Position numbers and translations under genes: made by a program | Origin: an uncultured Spirochaetales bacterium | Lineage (GTDB): Bacteria > Spirochaetota > Spirochaetia > Sphaerochaetales > Sphaerochaetaceae | Direction of reading: 5' to 3' | Assembly (NCBI GenBank): GCA_949285145.1 | Contig: CASDXQ010000013.1 | Location: 1-51,877, forward strand | DNA: 51,877 nucleotides | Shown: positions 43,567 to 51,725 of the stretch, piece by piece | Layout: every line of letters begins with the position of its first letter | How positions within the stretch are numbered: the stretch's first letter is position 1 | Notes under the pieces: model-generated | Told to the model about the DNA's origin: nothing | The model's input: only the letters and a program-made list of their open reading frames with translations | Database searches by the model: none

Positions 43567-44610
43567 TTACTTTTGATGTCCGATTCTGACCATATTCCAT
43601 TTATCAGTGTATTCTCCGGGAGACATCTGCATTACCTTTTTGAATACTTTCAGGAAATAGCTGTAATTCTTGAAACCGCATTCGTATGATACTTCCTTGA
43701 GGGTATGTCCGTCGCGGAGCATCATTTTTGCATGATACACCCTTATTCGGTTAAGGTATTCAATAAAAGTACTTCCTTCTTCCTTTGAAAACTGACGCGA
43801 AAGATAGTCCGCATTTACTCCAAGCACTTCTGCGGCATCCTTGAGTGAAATGTTCATGGCCCAGTTTGTGTCGATGAGAGCAAGAGCTCCTGCGACAATC
43901 TGGGAATAATCATTGCGGTAGTATCCCGAAAGCGCATATTTCTGTATGCTGTAAATGAATTCATTTATGAATGATGAGGTTTCTCCTTTTTCAAGAAGGG
44001 AAGAGAAGAGAGGCCGCTGTATTATGAACATGTCGACAAAGTATTCGCTCTTTTTCATCTGGTTCAGCAGGGCTGTAAGTGCGTCAAGCAGATTTATCCG
44101 GCTTTGCATTTCTTTGTGTGATGCGAACATTGTCGTCAGAATTGAATTCAGTCTCACGTAGTCTTCATTGATCATTGCCGTTTTTATTTCTTCTGCTGCA
44201 TGAAGAGGTATTATCTGTCCGAAATGCTCCATGTTTATGCTTTCGATTATTTTCTTGAGTGCCTTTGTTAGGGATGCTTTGTCTATTCTGTGTTTCAGCA
44301 GATAATCAGCTGCACCGCTGAGGAGAATTGAGCGGACATAATCATAATCATCATAGCTGCTCAGTGCGAGTATGTTTACCTGAGGTTTTTCCTCATGCAC
44401 AATCTCGGCAAGTCTGGCACCGGACATTTCACTCATCATCACATCCGTCAGAAGAATATGCACATCTGCCTGTCTGAGTACTTTTAGTGCCTCATTTGGG
44501 GATGTCGTTTTCAGGACAAGTTCCAGATCCAGTTCCTCAAACGGCAGGAGCGATACTATGTAATCAAGAAACTGTATTTCATCATCAACAACAATTATTC
44601 TATATGACAT
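43567..44610 (-). CDS. Response regulator with AraC-type DNA-binding domain (YesN-like)
   Basis: The 347-residue protein joins a receiver domain (VVDDE at 7-11, phosphorylated Asp56 in LLTDVMMSEMSG, ALSSYDDYDYV) through a helical linker to a C-terminal AraC double helix-turn-helix (DAAEVLGVNADYLSRQFSKEEGSTFIEYLN and LKEVSYECGFKNYSYFLKVFKKVMQMSPGEY). YesN-type regulators activate neighbouring polysaccharide-use genes. It starts 1 nt after the histidine kinase stop and lies 81 nt before the binding-protein gene, its probable target. Confidence 0.94.
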   Translation of the reverse strand: MSYRIIVVDDEIQFLDYIVSLLPFEELDLELVLKTTSPNEALKVLRQADVHILLTDVMMSEMSGARLAEIVHEEKPQVNILALSSYDDYDYVRSILLSGAADYLLKHRIDKASLTKALKKIIESINMEHFGQIIPLHAAEEIKTAMINEDYVRLNSILTTMFASHKEMQSRINLLDALTALLNQMKKSEYFVDMFIIQRPLFSSLLEKGETSSFINEFIYSIQKYALSGYYRNDYSQIVAGALALIDTNWAMNISLKDAAEVLGVNADYLSRQFSKEEGSTFIEYLNRIRVYHAKMMLRDGHTLKEVSYECGFKNYSYFLKVFKKVMQMSPGEYTDKWNMVRIGHQK

Positions 44611-44611
44611 T

Positions 44612-46303
44612 TCAGAATATAAGCTCCACAACCGTTCCTTTATTCTTGCTGGACTGTATATTGAACGTAAAAGATTGCCCGTAGAGGAGCTTCATTCTTT
44701 CAATTACGTTTGAAATCCCTATACCGTACAGCCTTCCGCTTTTTGATGCGTCTGTTTCGAATCCGCATCCGTCATCTTTTACCTGGATGTTTACTTTTCC
44801 ATCTTTCCTGAAAGCTCTGATGGAGATGATTCCGCATTTACAGCCTTCAAAGCCGTGCAGGCATGCATTCTCCACCAGAGGTTGTAAAACAAGTGTTGGC
44901 ACACGTGTTTCCTCAATTCCTTTTTCCATATCGACATCAAGTCTTATGCTGCATTCATTCCTGAAATCATGCAGACAGATATACTGCCGTGCATAATTTA
45001 TTTCATTTTCAAGGCTGGTGTAACGCTCGGTCTTACCGGTTACGGCACGCAGAAGCTCAACAAGGGCTGTCACTGCATCAGCCATTTCATTCTCATTGTT
45101 CTTTATTGCCATGATTTTTATGAGATTGAGGGTGTTGTATATGAAATGAGGCTGGATCTGCATCGTCAGGTAGTCCTGCTCAAGTTTCTGCTTGTCAATT
45201 TCTTTCCTTGCTGTTTCCTTTATAAGATCGTCCATTTTGTCCATCATGTTGTTGAATATGACAGCGAGATCCTTGATTTCTGCAGCCTTCGGAATTTTTG
45301 TTCTTTCCTTTATTTTCCCCTGGCTTATCTTCAGCATGGAAATTCTCAGGCTCCGGAGATCTTTTGTGATTAACCGTGAAAGAAAATATGAGATAAGAAT
45401 TGAGATACCTATTGATAATATGATCAGGGCGATTGCCATATAAAGGATTTTGAAGGAATCGGAGAAAAGATTCAGGTATGATACAAAACAGACAGATGTC
45501 AGTCCTGTACCCGGTATTGTTTCCATTGTGCTGAGGTATTTTTCTTTTTCTATTCTGATTTCCTGCGGATCACTGTTTTGTGTTGCGGGGGCAGAAAGAA
45601 CTTTATTTACGTTTTCAATACCGATTGTGTTTGACGGAGTTTGGGAAAAAAGTCTTCCGTCTTGTGTCATGATGAAAATATCCATATTGGTAAAGCTGGA
45701 TCGCTGGAAAATGGAGTCTATTGTCTCTTCATTCAGATCAGCCAGTACAATTGCTCCCTGCCAGTCATCGATTGTATAGATCGGACGGTAGCAGTACATA
45801 TTCCCGTTAACGGTGAAAAACGTATCTCCTTCATACTTAAGACAGGTGTTATACAGCTCAAGAGCTTCTTCCCTCATCATAATCGGGCTTCCGGAGAAGA
45901 ATACTCGTCCGTCGCTTCTGATGATGACTATCCTTTCTATATATGACTCTTCGGCAATGTAATTGCGGATAAGATTGTCGATTTCCCTGTATTGTTCGAA
46001 TTCTTCGTATGAAGCAAGATCCGGACTGAGAGGGATTGTGGTTCTTACCGTGCTGTTTATGGCTATCTTAAGGAGAATGTTGACTGTTCTGGTATGGAGA
46101 TCCTGTATCTGCCGGTTTACCGTATGCAGGGTGGTGGACATGAATGTCATAGCCGATTGTTTTATAACGTTTGATGAATTCGCATAGATCAGGAGCGTTG
46201 TGAGAATGACAAGAATACTTACAACAGATGTTATGCATATGAAAATCTTGTTCTGTATTGAATCGTAAAAGTGCGCTCTCTCTTTCATGCCTTGAAATCT
46301 CAC
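44612..46303 (-). CDS. Sensor histidine kinase, YesM-like
   Basis: The 563-residue membrane kinase has a first helix (IFICITSVVSILVILTTLLIYA) and an extracytoplasmic sensor region (about 40-280). A second helix (ILYMAIALIILSIGISILISYFL), a HAMP domain, the His_kinase box LTMQIQPHFIYNTLNLIKIMA with the phosphorylated His, and an HATPase domain (VENACLHGFEG, VKDDGCGFE) follow. This is the YesM class that senses extracellular sugars. The start is uncertain: GTG 46303 lies 7 nt after a TACAAT hexamer, while ATG 46288 is the next choice. yesN follows immediately. Confidence 0.93.
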   Translation of the reverse strand: MRFQGMKERAHFYDSIQNKIFICITSVVSILVILTTLLIYANSSNVIKQSAMTFMSTTLHTVNRQIQDLHTRTVNILLKIAINSTVRTTIPLSPDLASYEEFEQYREIDNLIRNYIAEESYIERIVIIRSDGRVFFSGSPIMMREEALELYNTCLKYEGDTFFTVNGNMYCYRPIYTIDDWQGAIVLADLNEETIDSIFQRSSFTNMDIFIMTQDGRLFSQTPSNTIGIENVNKVLSAPATQNSDPQEIRIEKEKYLSTMETIPGTGLTSVCFVSYLNLFSDSFKILYMAIALIILSIGISILISYFLSRLITKDLRSLRISMLKISQGKIKERTKIPKAAEIKDLAVIFNNMMDKMDDLIKETARKEIDKQKLEQDYLTMQIQPHFIYNTLNLIKIMAIKNNENEMADAVTALVELLRAVTGKTERYTSLENEINYARQYICLHDFRNECSIRLDVDMEKGIEETRVPTLVLQPLVENACLHGFEGCKCGIISIRAFRKDGKVNIQVKDDGCGFETDASKSGRLYGIGISNVIERMKLLYGQSFTFNIQSSKNKGTVVELIF

Positions 46304-46397
46304 CCTGTCAATTGTAGCTGTAAACCGGTAACAAGTGGAAAGAATTTTTACATTTTCTTTTCTTTATTCATTGACTTTCATCCTGATAAAAATGGAA

Positions 46398-46415
46398 TTT
46401 CATAATATTATGAAA
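46398..46415. promoter_or_regulatory. 18-bp perfect palindrome in the divergent yesM-reductase region
   Basis: TTTCATAATATTATGAAA is a perfect inverted repeat about 95 nt upstream of the yesM start and 160 nt upstream of the reductase start. It is a candidate operator for either direction. Confidence 0.4.
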
Positions 46416-46482
46416 AATACAAGACACAGGAAACAGTGCAAAAATTATATAAGATAAAGCAATATTAAAGCATATATGGAAA

Positions 46483-46501
46483 AGTGAAACTTTGTTTCAT
46501 T
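46483..46501. promoter_or_regulatory. KdgR-like palindrome upstream of the reductase promoter
   Basis: AGTGAAACTTTGTTTCATT matches the enterobacterial KdgR operator pattern AATRAAAYRYYRTTTYATT at 17 of 19 positions, with perfect arms TGAAAC/GTTTCA. It ends 14 bp before the -35. An IclR-type regulator is plausible but none is in the window. Confidence 0.45.
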
Positions 46502-46515
46502 TTTCAATTTTTCGC

Positions 46516-46544
46516 TTGCAAGATTGAATTCTTGGCCTTATACT
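46516..46544 (+). promoter_or_regulatory. Sigma-70-type promoter of the reductase gene
   Basis: TTGCAA (46516-46521), 17-nt spacer, TATACT (46539-46544), about 32 nt before the start codon, which has its own GGAGG site. Confidence 0.65.
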
Positions 46545-46576
46545 GGTTACAGAATTTAATTCGGAGGTATGTACTT

Positions 46577-47377
46577 ATGGATATGAAGGATTTTTCTCTT
46601 GAAGGAAAAGTCGCATGGGTGACCGGTGCTTCATACGGTATCGGTTTTGCAATTGCCAGTGCATTTGCCGCAGCTGGTGCAAAGATAATCTTCAATGACA
46701 TCAAGCAGGATCTGGTTGACAAGGGTCTTGCAAGCTACAAGGAAGCAGGTATCGAGGCCAAGGGCTATGTATGTGACGTTACAAATGAAGATGTCGTGAA
46801 CGCAACAGTTGAAGACATTGTCAGGGAATTCGGAAAGATCGATATCCTTGTCAACAATGCCGGCATCATCAAGAGAATCCCTATGTGTGAGATGAAGGCT
46901 TCTGAGTTCAGACAGGTCATCGATGTTGACCTCAATGCTCCGTTCATTGTTTCAAAGGCTGTCATTCCTCACATGATCAAGGCCGGTCACGGCAAGATCA
47001 TCAACATCTGTTCAATGATGAGTGAGCTCGGACGCGAGACAGTTTCCGCATATGCAGCTGCAAAGGGCGGCCTCAAGATGCTTACAAGAAACATTGCATC
47101 AGAGTACGGCGAGTACAACATCCAGTGCAACGGTATCGGGCCTGGCTATATCGCAACACCTCAGACAGCACCTCTCAGAGAGAGACAGGCTGACGGCAGC
47201 CGTCATCCGTTCGACCAGTTCATCGTTTCCAAGACTCCGGCAGGACGCTGGGGCAATGCTGAAGACCTTCAGGGTCCTGCAGTATTCCTTGCATCCGATG
47301 CATCCAACTTCGTCAACGGTCATATCCTTTATGTTGACGGCGGTATTCTTGCCTATATCGGCAAACAGCCGCAGTAA
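46577..47377 (+). CDS. SDR-family gluconate 5-dehydrogenase / KduD-like ketosugar-acid reductase
   Basis: The 266-residue short-chain dehydrogenase has the NAD(P) motif TGASYGIG, the NNAG motif, catalytic Ser in NICSMMSELG and Tyr-x3-Lys in SAYAAAKGG. The C-terminal HPFDQFIVSKTPAGRWGNAEDL...SNFVNGHILYVDGGILAYIGKQP is characteristic of the Streptococcus Ga5DH group. That group includes enzymes reducing the 2,5-diketo-3-deoxygluconate-type intermediate of uronic acid catabolism (KduD/DhuD role). The upstream KdgR-like site and adjacent glycan operon favour that role over gluconate use. GGAGG lies 9 nt before the ATG. An upstream in-frame ATG (46484) lies before the promoter. Confidence 0.85.
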   Translation: MDMKDFSLEGKVAWVTGASYGIGFAIASAFAAAGAKIIFNDIKQDLVDKGLASYKEAGIEAKGYVCDVTNEDVVNATVEDIVREFGKIDILVNNAGIIKRIPMCEMKASEFRQVIDVDLNAPFIVSKAVIPHMIKAGHGKIINICSMMSELGRETVSAYAAAKGGLKMLTRNIASEYGEYNIQCNGIGPGYIATPQTAPLRERQADGSRHPFDQFIVSKTPAGRWGNAEDLQGPAVFLASDASNFVNGHILYVDGGILAYIGKQPQ

Positions 47378-47397
47378 GCTGAAAGGCTGCAAATCAG

Positions 47398-47431
47398 AGC
47401 TGCTGCTTCATCCGGAGCGGCAGCTTTTTTC
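47398..47431 (+). terminator. Rho-independent terminator of the reductase gene
   Basis: AGCTGCTGC pairs with GCGGCAGCT (9 bp, one G-U) and is followed by TTTTTT. It lies 20 nt after the stop. Confidence 0.9.
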
Positions 47432-47434
47432 ATA

Positions 47435-47463
47435 TTGTCAACATTTTTCCGATTTCCCATAAT
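47435..47463 (+). promoter_or_regulatory. Promoter of the family-5 binding protein, predicted leaderless
   Basis: TTGTCA (47435-47440), 17-nt spacer, CATAAT (47458-47463), then 6 nt to the ATG at 47470. There is no Shine-Dalgarno sequence. Confidence 0.6.
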
Positions 47464-47469
47464 TAGCGC

Positions 47470-48999
47470 ATGTCAGTAATCATTCTGCTTCTTGCCGTTC
47501 TTTCACTTTTCCCCTCATGTGGCGGGGAAAGGAATATCAGCAGTGATGTGCTTCCTGTTGCCGTTTCGCAGGAACCTCCTGTATTCGATGTGCATGTGAA
47601 TTCATCGCAGGTCGCACGTTTTGTCATGGTCGGCAATGTTTTTGAGAAGCTGGTCACGCTTGATGCCGGCGGGCAGGCGGTGCCGGAGCTGTGCGAGAGT
47701 TTTCACTCCCTTGATGACAATCATACATGGGTCTTCAATCTGCGCCACGGCGTGCTGTTTCACAACGGAAAGGAAATGACAAGCGAGGATGTCGTCCTTT
47801 CCCTCAACAGATGGCTTGAATACAATTCGAATGCGTCAGCACTGACTGGAGGGGCAGCTTTTTATGCCGTTGATGAGTATACCGTGAGAATAGATGCAGC
47901 TTCTTCCATTCTTTTTCTTCCAGAGATGATGGCGGCAAGTCCGCAGAGTGCTGCGGTTTATTCAAAGGATATGTTTGCCTCCCTTGATGCCGACGGTCTC
48001 ATAACCGAGTATATAGGAACAGGGCCTTATACTGTTGATGAATGGAGAAAGGGGGAGTACATAAAGCTGTCCCGTTTTGATTCCTACTGTCCGTACGGAG
48101 GCGATATGGACGGCCTTGCCGGCTATAAGCATGCCTATATTGAAACTCTGATTTACTATTTCGTACCGGATGCCTTTGCACGTACTGCAGGATGTGAGAC
48201 GGGGCAGTACCTTTTCATGAACGATCTTATGAATGATGATATCCCTCGTCTGTCGGAAAATGATGAGCTTGTTGTCAGCCGCGGGAGTGAGGCCGGCAGT
48301 TTTGTCCTGCTTTTCAACAAAATGGAAGGGCTTGCTTCGCAGCAGTATATCCGCACTGCGGTGAATACGGCACTTGATCTTGATGTGATCATGGCCGCCT
48401 GCTACGGCTCGGGCGGTTATGTCATGCATCCAAATCTGATGGAGAGCGACCAGAGACTGTGGGTTTCCGATGAGCCTGAGGCGCGTTATGATATCGGTGA
48501 CAAAAAAAAGGCTGCCGCCATTCTTGAGGAAAACGGTTATGACGGAACGCCCGTAAAAGTGCTTTCAAGCAATCTCTCAAACATGGATAAAAGCGCACTT
48601 GCGCTTGGAAGCGAGCTGGAGAAAGCCGGTTTCAATGTGGAGCTCACAATAGTGGACTGGGCTGCAATGATGGAATACAGAAGCGATCCTTCCATGTGGG
48701 ATATCTGCATAACAGCGATGACACAGGTGCCGCTTCCAAGTCAGAAACTGTATCTTTCTCCCGACTATGCCGGCTGGAGCGATGATGAGCATCTCTCATC
48801 GTTGATGGGTCTTTTCAATTCAGCCTCATCGATTGAAGAGGCACGCTCTGTCTGGTTTGAGATTCAGGACTATTTCTATGATTATCTTCCGGCCATAATA
48901 TGCGGTCACTACCAGTCGGGCTATCTTTACAGCAGCCGCCTGAGCGGTGTCAATGAATATTACGGCTTCTATTTCTGGAATACTGAGATCAGTACCTGA
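47470..48999 (+). CDS. Family-5 extracellular solute-binding lipoprotein (peptide/nickel type)
   Basis: The 509-residue protein has a short signal peptide with lipobox LFPSC (Cys17), so it is probably a lipoprotein. The SBP_bac_5 fold follows: LCESFHSLDDNHTWVFNLRHGVLFHNGKEMTSEDVVLSLNRW (about 75-115), GTGPYTVDEWRKGEYIKL and RTAVNTALDLDVIM. Such proteins bind oligopeptides, and sometimes sugars or metals, for Opp/Dpp-type importers. No permease or ATPase genes are adjacent, so it would use components encoded elsewhere. The 3' end overlaps recR, tail to tail, by 11 nt. Confidence 0.9.
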   Translation: MSVIILLLAVLSLFPSCGGERNISSDVLPVAVSQEPPVFDVHVNSSQVARFVMVGNVFEKLVTLDAGGQAVPELCESFHSLDDNHTWVFNLRHGVLFHNGKEMTSEDVVLSLNRWLEYNSNASALTGGAAFYAVDEYTVRIDAASSILFLPEMMAASPQSAAVYSKDMFASLDADGLITEYIGTGPYTVDEWRKGEYIKLSRFDSYCPYGGDMDGLAGYKHAYIETLIYYFVPDAFARTAGCETGQYLFMNDLMNDDIPRLSENDELVVSRGSEAGSFVLLFNKMEGLASQQYIRTAVNTALDLDVIMAACYGSGGYVMHPNLMESDQRLWVSDEPEARYDIGDKKKAAAILEENGYDGTPVKVLSSNLSNMDKSALALGSELEKAGFNVELTIVDWAAMMEYRSDPSMWDICITAMTQVPLPSQKLYLSPDYAGWSDDEHLSSLMGLFNSASSIEEARSVWFEIQDYFYDYLPAIICGHYQSGYLYSSRLSGVNEYYGFYFWNTEIST

Positions 49000-49576
49000 T
49001 CCTGCCCCTCAGTGAGCGGGCGAGTGTGAGGCGGTCAGCATATTCAAGATCGCCTCCGATCGGAAGGCCTGCCGCAATACGGCTTATCGTGATATCATCA
49101 TCCTTGAGGATCTGACGGATATAAAGCGCGGTCGTGTCTCCTTCCTCCGTGGGGTTCGTTGCGATTATCACTTCCTTTATTCCCCCGTCCCGGACTCTTT
49201 CCTTGAGGGAGCGGAAGGAAAGCTGATCCGGTCCGATGCCGTCCATCGGATTTATGGCACCGCCCAACACATGGAAAAGCCCGTTATAGACCCCGGAAGC
49301 GGCAATTGTCAGAACATCCTGCGGCTGCTCGACGACACACAGCTGACTCCTGTCTCTGTTCATGTCGGAGCAGTAGATGCATGGATCGGTGTCTGTATAT
49401 GAACCGCAGAGAGAGCAGCGGTGGACTTTATCCTTTATCGTTTCTATGGCCTGGCCGAGATGGCGGTTGTACGCCTCATCGCCGCTGATGAGGTGGTATG
49501 CGATACGTGAGGCGCTTTTTCCTCCGATTCCGGGTAGGCGGGAGAGGAGTTTTACAAGTTCATCAAGACTTTGCAT
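48989..49576 (-). CDS. recR: Recombination protein RecR
   Basis: RecR acts with RecF and RecO in loading RecA at single-strand gaps. The 195-residue protein has the helix-hairpin-helix LLSRLPGIGGKSASRIAYHL (about 9-28) and the C4 zinc finger CSLCGSYTDTDPCIYC (about 54-69). A Toprim domain (LCVVEQPQDVLTIAAS...VIIATNPTEEGDTTALYI) follows, and the end is LARSLRGR. The ATG overlaps the ebfC stop by one base (TGATG), so expression is coupled. Confidence 0.96.
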   Translation of the reverse strand: MQSLDELVKLLSRLPGIGGKSASRIAYHLISGDEAYNRHLGQAIETIKDKVHRCSLCGSYTDTDPCIYCSDMNRDRSQLCVVEQPQDVLTIAASGVYNGLFHVLGGAINPMDGIGPDQLSFRSLKERVRDGGIKEVIIATNPTEEGDTTALYIRQILKDDDITISRIAAGLPIGGDLEYADRLTLARSLRGRIRY

Positions 49577-49881
49577 CAGAATGCATCCTTTGCATTTACA
49601 GCAAGTTCTATTTCCTTTTCCTTTTTTGCGGCCGCCAGATTTTTCATGGCATCGGTTATCGCTGCCTTTATAAGGGTAGTGAGTATTTCCTTGCTTCCGA
49701 GGTTGTAGGCTTCATCGGAAATATTGAAGTCAACGACTTCCCCGTTTGCCCTTATCGTGATGCTGACCATGTCGCCGCCGGAAGCTCCGGATGCGCTTAT
49801 GCTGTCAAGTTCCTTTTGCGCATTCTCTGCCATTTCCCTGAGTTTATTTGCAAAATTCGGATCAAAAAAAGGTAGTTTCAT
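49576..49881 (-). CDS. YbaB/EbfC family nucleoid-associated protein
   Basis: The 101-residue protein matches the YbaB/EbfC family: NKLREMAENAQKELDSI, VSITIRANGEVVDFNISDEA and ILTTLIKAAITDAMKNLAAAKKEKE. Members bind DNA as small dimers; in Borrelia EbfC has regulatory and nucleoid functions. The dnaX-ybaB-recR order is conserved widely. It lies 11 nt after dnaX and overlaps recR by one base. Confidence 0.93.
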   Translation of the reverse strand: MKLPFFDPNFANKLREMAENAQKELDSISASGASGGDMVSITIRANGEVVDFNISDEAYNLGSKEILTTLIKAAITDAMKNLAAAKKEKEIELAVNAKDAF

Positions 49882-49892
49882 TACTGGTTTCC

Positions 49893-51689
49893 TTATTGGT
49901 TGAGTGTGATTATCTGGCCGCGGAAGGCTTTTGCTATTTTATCGAGAAGCGGGTTGTGGCTGACCTGCGGTTTTGCCTGGAGGATTGCATTCACGCGGCC
50001 GCTGAAACCTGTGACATCCTTTATGATCTGTCTGACTTCACTGCTGTTCTCATTGAGGAATTTACGGGCATAGCCTGATGCAGTGACAAGCACCATGTCT
50101 CCGTTCTCTATCCTGATGTCATATACTTCTGCAAAACAGCTGCCAAGACCGAAAACTTCGCTTCCGTTGGCCGCATCGGTCATTGCTTCAAGTTTTGACA
50201 TGTAATCCTGAGGAGCTTTTTCAATTTTCTCTGCAGGGGGATTGTATTCTGCTGCCGGATAACTGTCTTCTGTTTCTTCCCAGATGGAGTCTTCCTCTCT
50301 TTCACTCTCACCATACTCTTCTTCGCTGTACATTGAAGAAGATTCGGGGATATTGCCATTCTTTTCCTCTGCTGCAGGATCTGGTGTATCGAAATCGGCA
50401 TCCATCTGCTGCTCATTATCCGTTTCCGCCTTCTTTCCATCGGAGAAAGACTCCTCAAAAGGGCGGCGTTCTTTCTCCTTTTCCCCTGTATCCGGAGAAG
50501 AGGGAAGAGAAACTGTCCGGACTTCCTTCACGACTGTCGCCTTTCCCTGTGCTATATCGCTCTTGAGGGCTTCAAGTCTTGCGACAAGCTCTTCCGGACT
50601 TGTCAGGAACGGCAGGGAGGAAAGCCGTGAGACGAAAAGCTCCAGTTCAAGACGCGGCGAGAGAGAATAGCGGACTTCCCTGTAGATGTTCATTACGGAA
50701 CGCAGTGCCGCTTCGCACTGTGCTGTTGTGATGCCTGATACGATTTCAGAAGGAATATCTTCCTTCCTGATGCTGAGAAGTTCTTCGCTCTCTATTCCTT
50801 CCTTCACGAAAAGCAGGCTTCTGAAAAATTCGCTGAAATCCCTCAGGCTCTGGTCGACAGACACTCCTTTGGCAAGGATCGAGTCAAGTGTCTCAAGAGC
50901 TCCCCTCCTGTCTCCTCTTATCGAGGAAGAGATGATTGATGCGATCTGGTCGCTTCCCACCAGGCCGAGCTTGTCTTTTATTCCGGCAAGCGTTATATGG
51001 CTGCCGGAGAATGATGCGACCTGATCGAACAGGGTATAGGCATCCCTCATTGAACCTGCAGCTTCCTTTGCGATCCAGAAAAGTGCATCTTCATCTGCCT
51101 GTATGTTCATTTCCCCGCAGGCTTCACTGAGGCATTTCTTTATGTCATTCAGTCCTATGAGCTGGAAGTGGAACTGCTGACAGCGGCTTCTGATGGTTGC
51201 CGGAACCTTCTGGAGTTCGGTTGTGGCGAATATGAAGATGATGTACCCGGGAGGTTCCTCGATTGTCTTCAGCAGGGCGTTGAACGCCGAGTTCGAAAGC
51301 ATGTGAACCTCATCGATGATGTAGATCTTGTAGCGGGAAGACTGCGGAGGAAACAGCACTTCATCCTTGATCACCCTTATGTCATTTACGGAAGTGTTTG
51401 ACGCACCGTCGATTTCTATGACATCGGTGCTTGAACCGGATGTGATCTCTCTGCATGAATCACAGACACCGCAAGGATGAGCGGTAGGCCCCTTCTCACA
51501 GTTCAGGGCTTTTGCAAGCAGACGGGCGGATGAAGTCTTTCCGACGCCTCTGGGGCCGGAGAAAAGATACGCATGTGCGATTCTTCCGCTTTCGATAGCG
51601 TTTTCTATAGTGGAAACAACAAATTCCTGTCCGACCAACTTCTCGAATACCTGTGGTCTTTTTCTGGTTGCGGTGACTTCATATGCCAT
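49893..51689 (-). CDS. dnaX: DNA polymerase III subunit gamma/tau
   Basis: DnaX is the clamp-loader ATPase of the replisome. The 598-residue protein has an AAA+ domain with Walker A FSGPRGVGKTSSARLLAKAL, the zinc site C...CGVCDSC, Walker B IYIIDEVHML, LLKTIEEPP and sensor ATIRSRCQQF, then the collar domain. An acidic low-complexity stretch (about 400-510, EEEYGESEREEDSIWEETE) precedes the C-terminal tau-like domain. The open frame runs 39 codons further upstream through SRP RNA sequence, so MAYEVTATRKRPQVF is the true start. TGC-TACAAT lies 7 nt before it without a Shine-Dalgarno sequence. Confidence 0.95.
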   Translation of the reverse strand: MAYEVTATRKRPQVFEKLVGQEFVVSTIENAIESGRIAHAYLFSGPRGVGKTSSARLLAKALNCEKGPTAHPCGVCDSCREITSGSSTDVIEIDGASNTSVNDIRVIKDEVLFPPQSSRYKIYIIDEVHMLSNSAFNALLKTIEEPPGYIIFIFATTELQKVPATIRSRCQQFHFQLIGLNDIKKCLSEACGEMNIQADEDALFWIAKEAAGSMRDAYTLFDQVASFSGSHITLAGIKDKLGLVGSDQIASIISSSIRGDRRGALETLDSILAKGVSVDQSLRDFSEFFRSLLFVKEGIESEELLSIRKEDIPSEIVSGITTAQCEAALRSVMNIYREVRYSLSPRLELELFVSRLSSLPFLTSPEELVARLEALKSDIAQGKATVVKEVRTVSLPSSPDTGEKEKERRPFEESFSDGKKAETDNEQQMDADFDTPDPAAEEKNGNIPESSSMYSEEEYGESEREEDSIWEETEDSYPAAEYNPPAEKIEKAPQDYMSKLEAMTDAANGSEVFGLGSCFAEVYDIRIENGDMVLVTASGYARKFLNENSSEVRQIIKDVTGFSGRVNAILQAKPQVSHNPLLDKIAKAFRGQIITLNQ

Positions 51690-51696
51690 GCATTGA

Positions 51697-51705
51697 ATTG
51701 TAGCA
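51697..51705 (-). promoter_or_regulatory. Extended -10 promoter of dnaX, predicted leaderless
   Basis: TGCTACAAT on the minus strand, 7 nt before the dnaX ATG, just after the SRP RNA terminator. It has the same form as the murA promoter (TGTTACAAT). Confidence 0.5.
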
Positions 51706-51713
51706 TAACAGGG

Positions 51714-51725
51714 AAAAAATAAAAA
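51714..51725 (-). terminator. U-rich termination tail of the SRP RNA
   Basis: TTTTTATTTTTT on the minus strand directly follows the closing stem CCGGTGACA/TGTCACCGG of the SRP RNA, which serves as the terminator hairpin. Confidence 0.7.
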
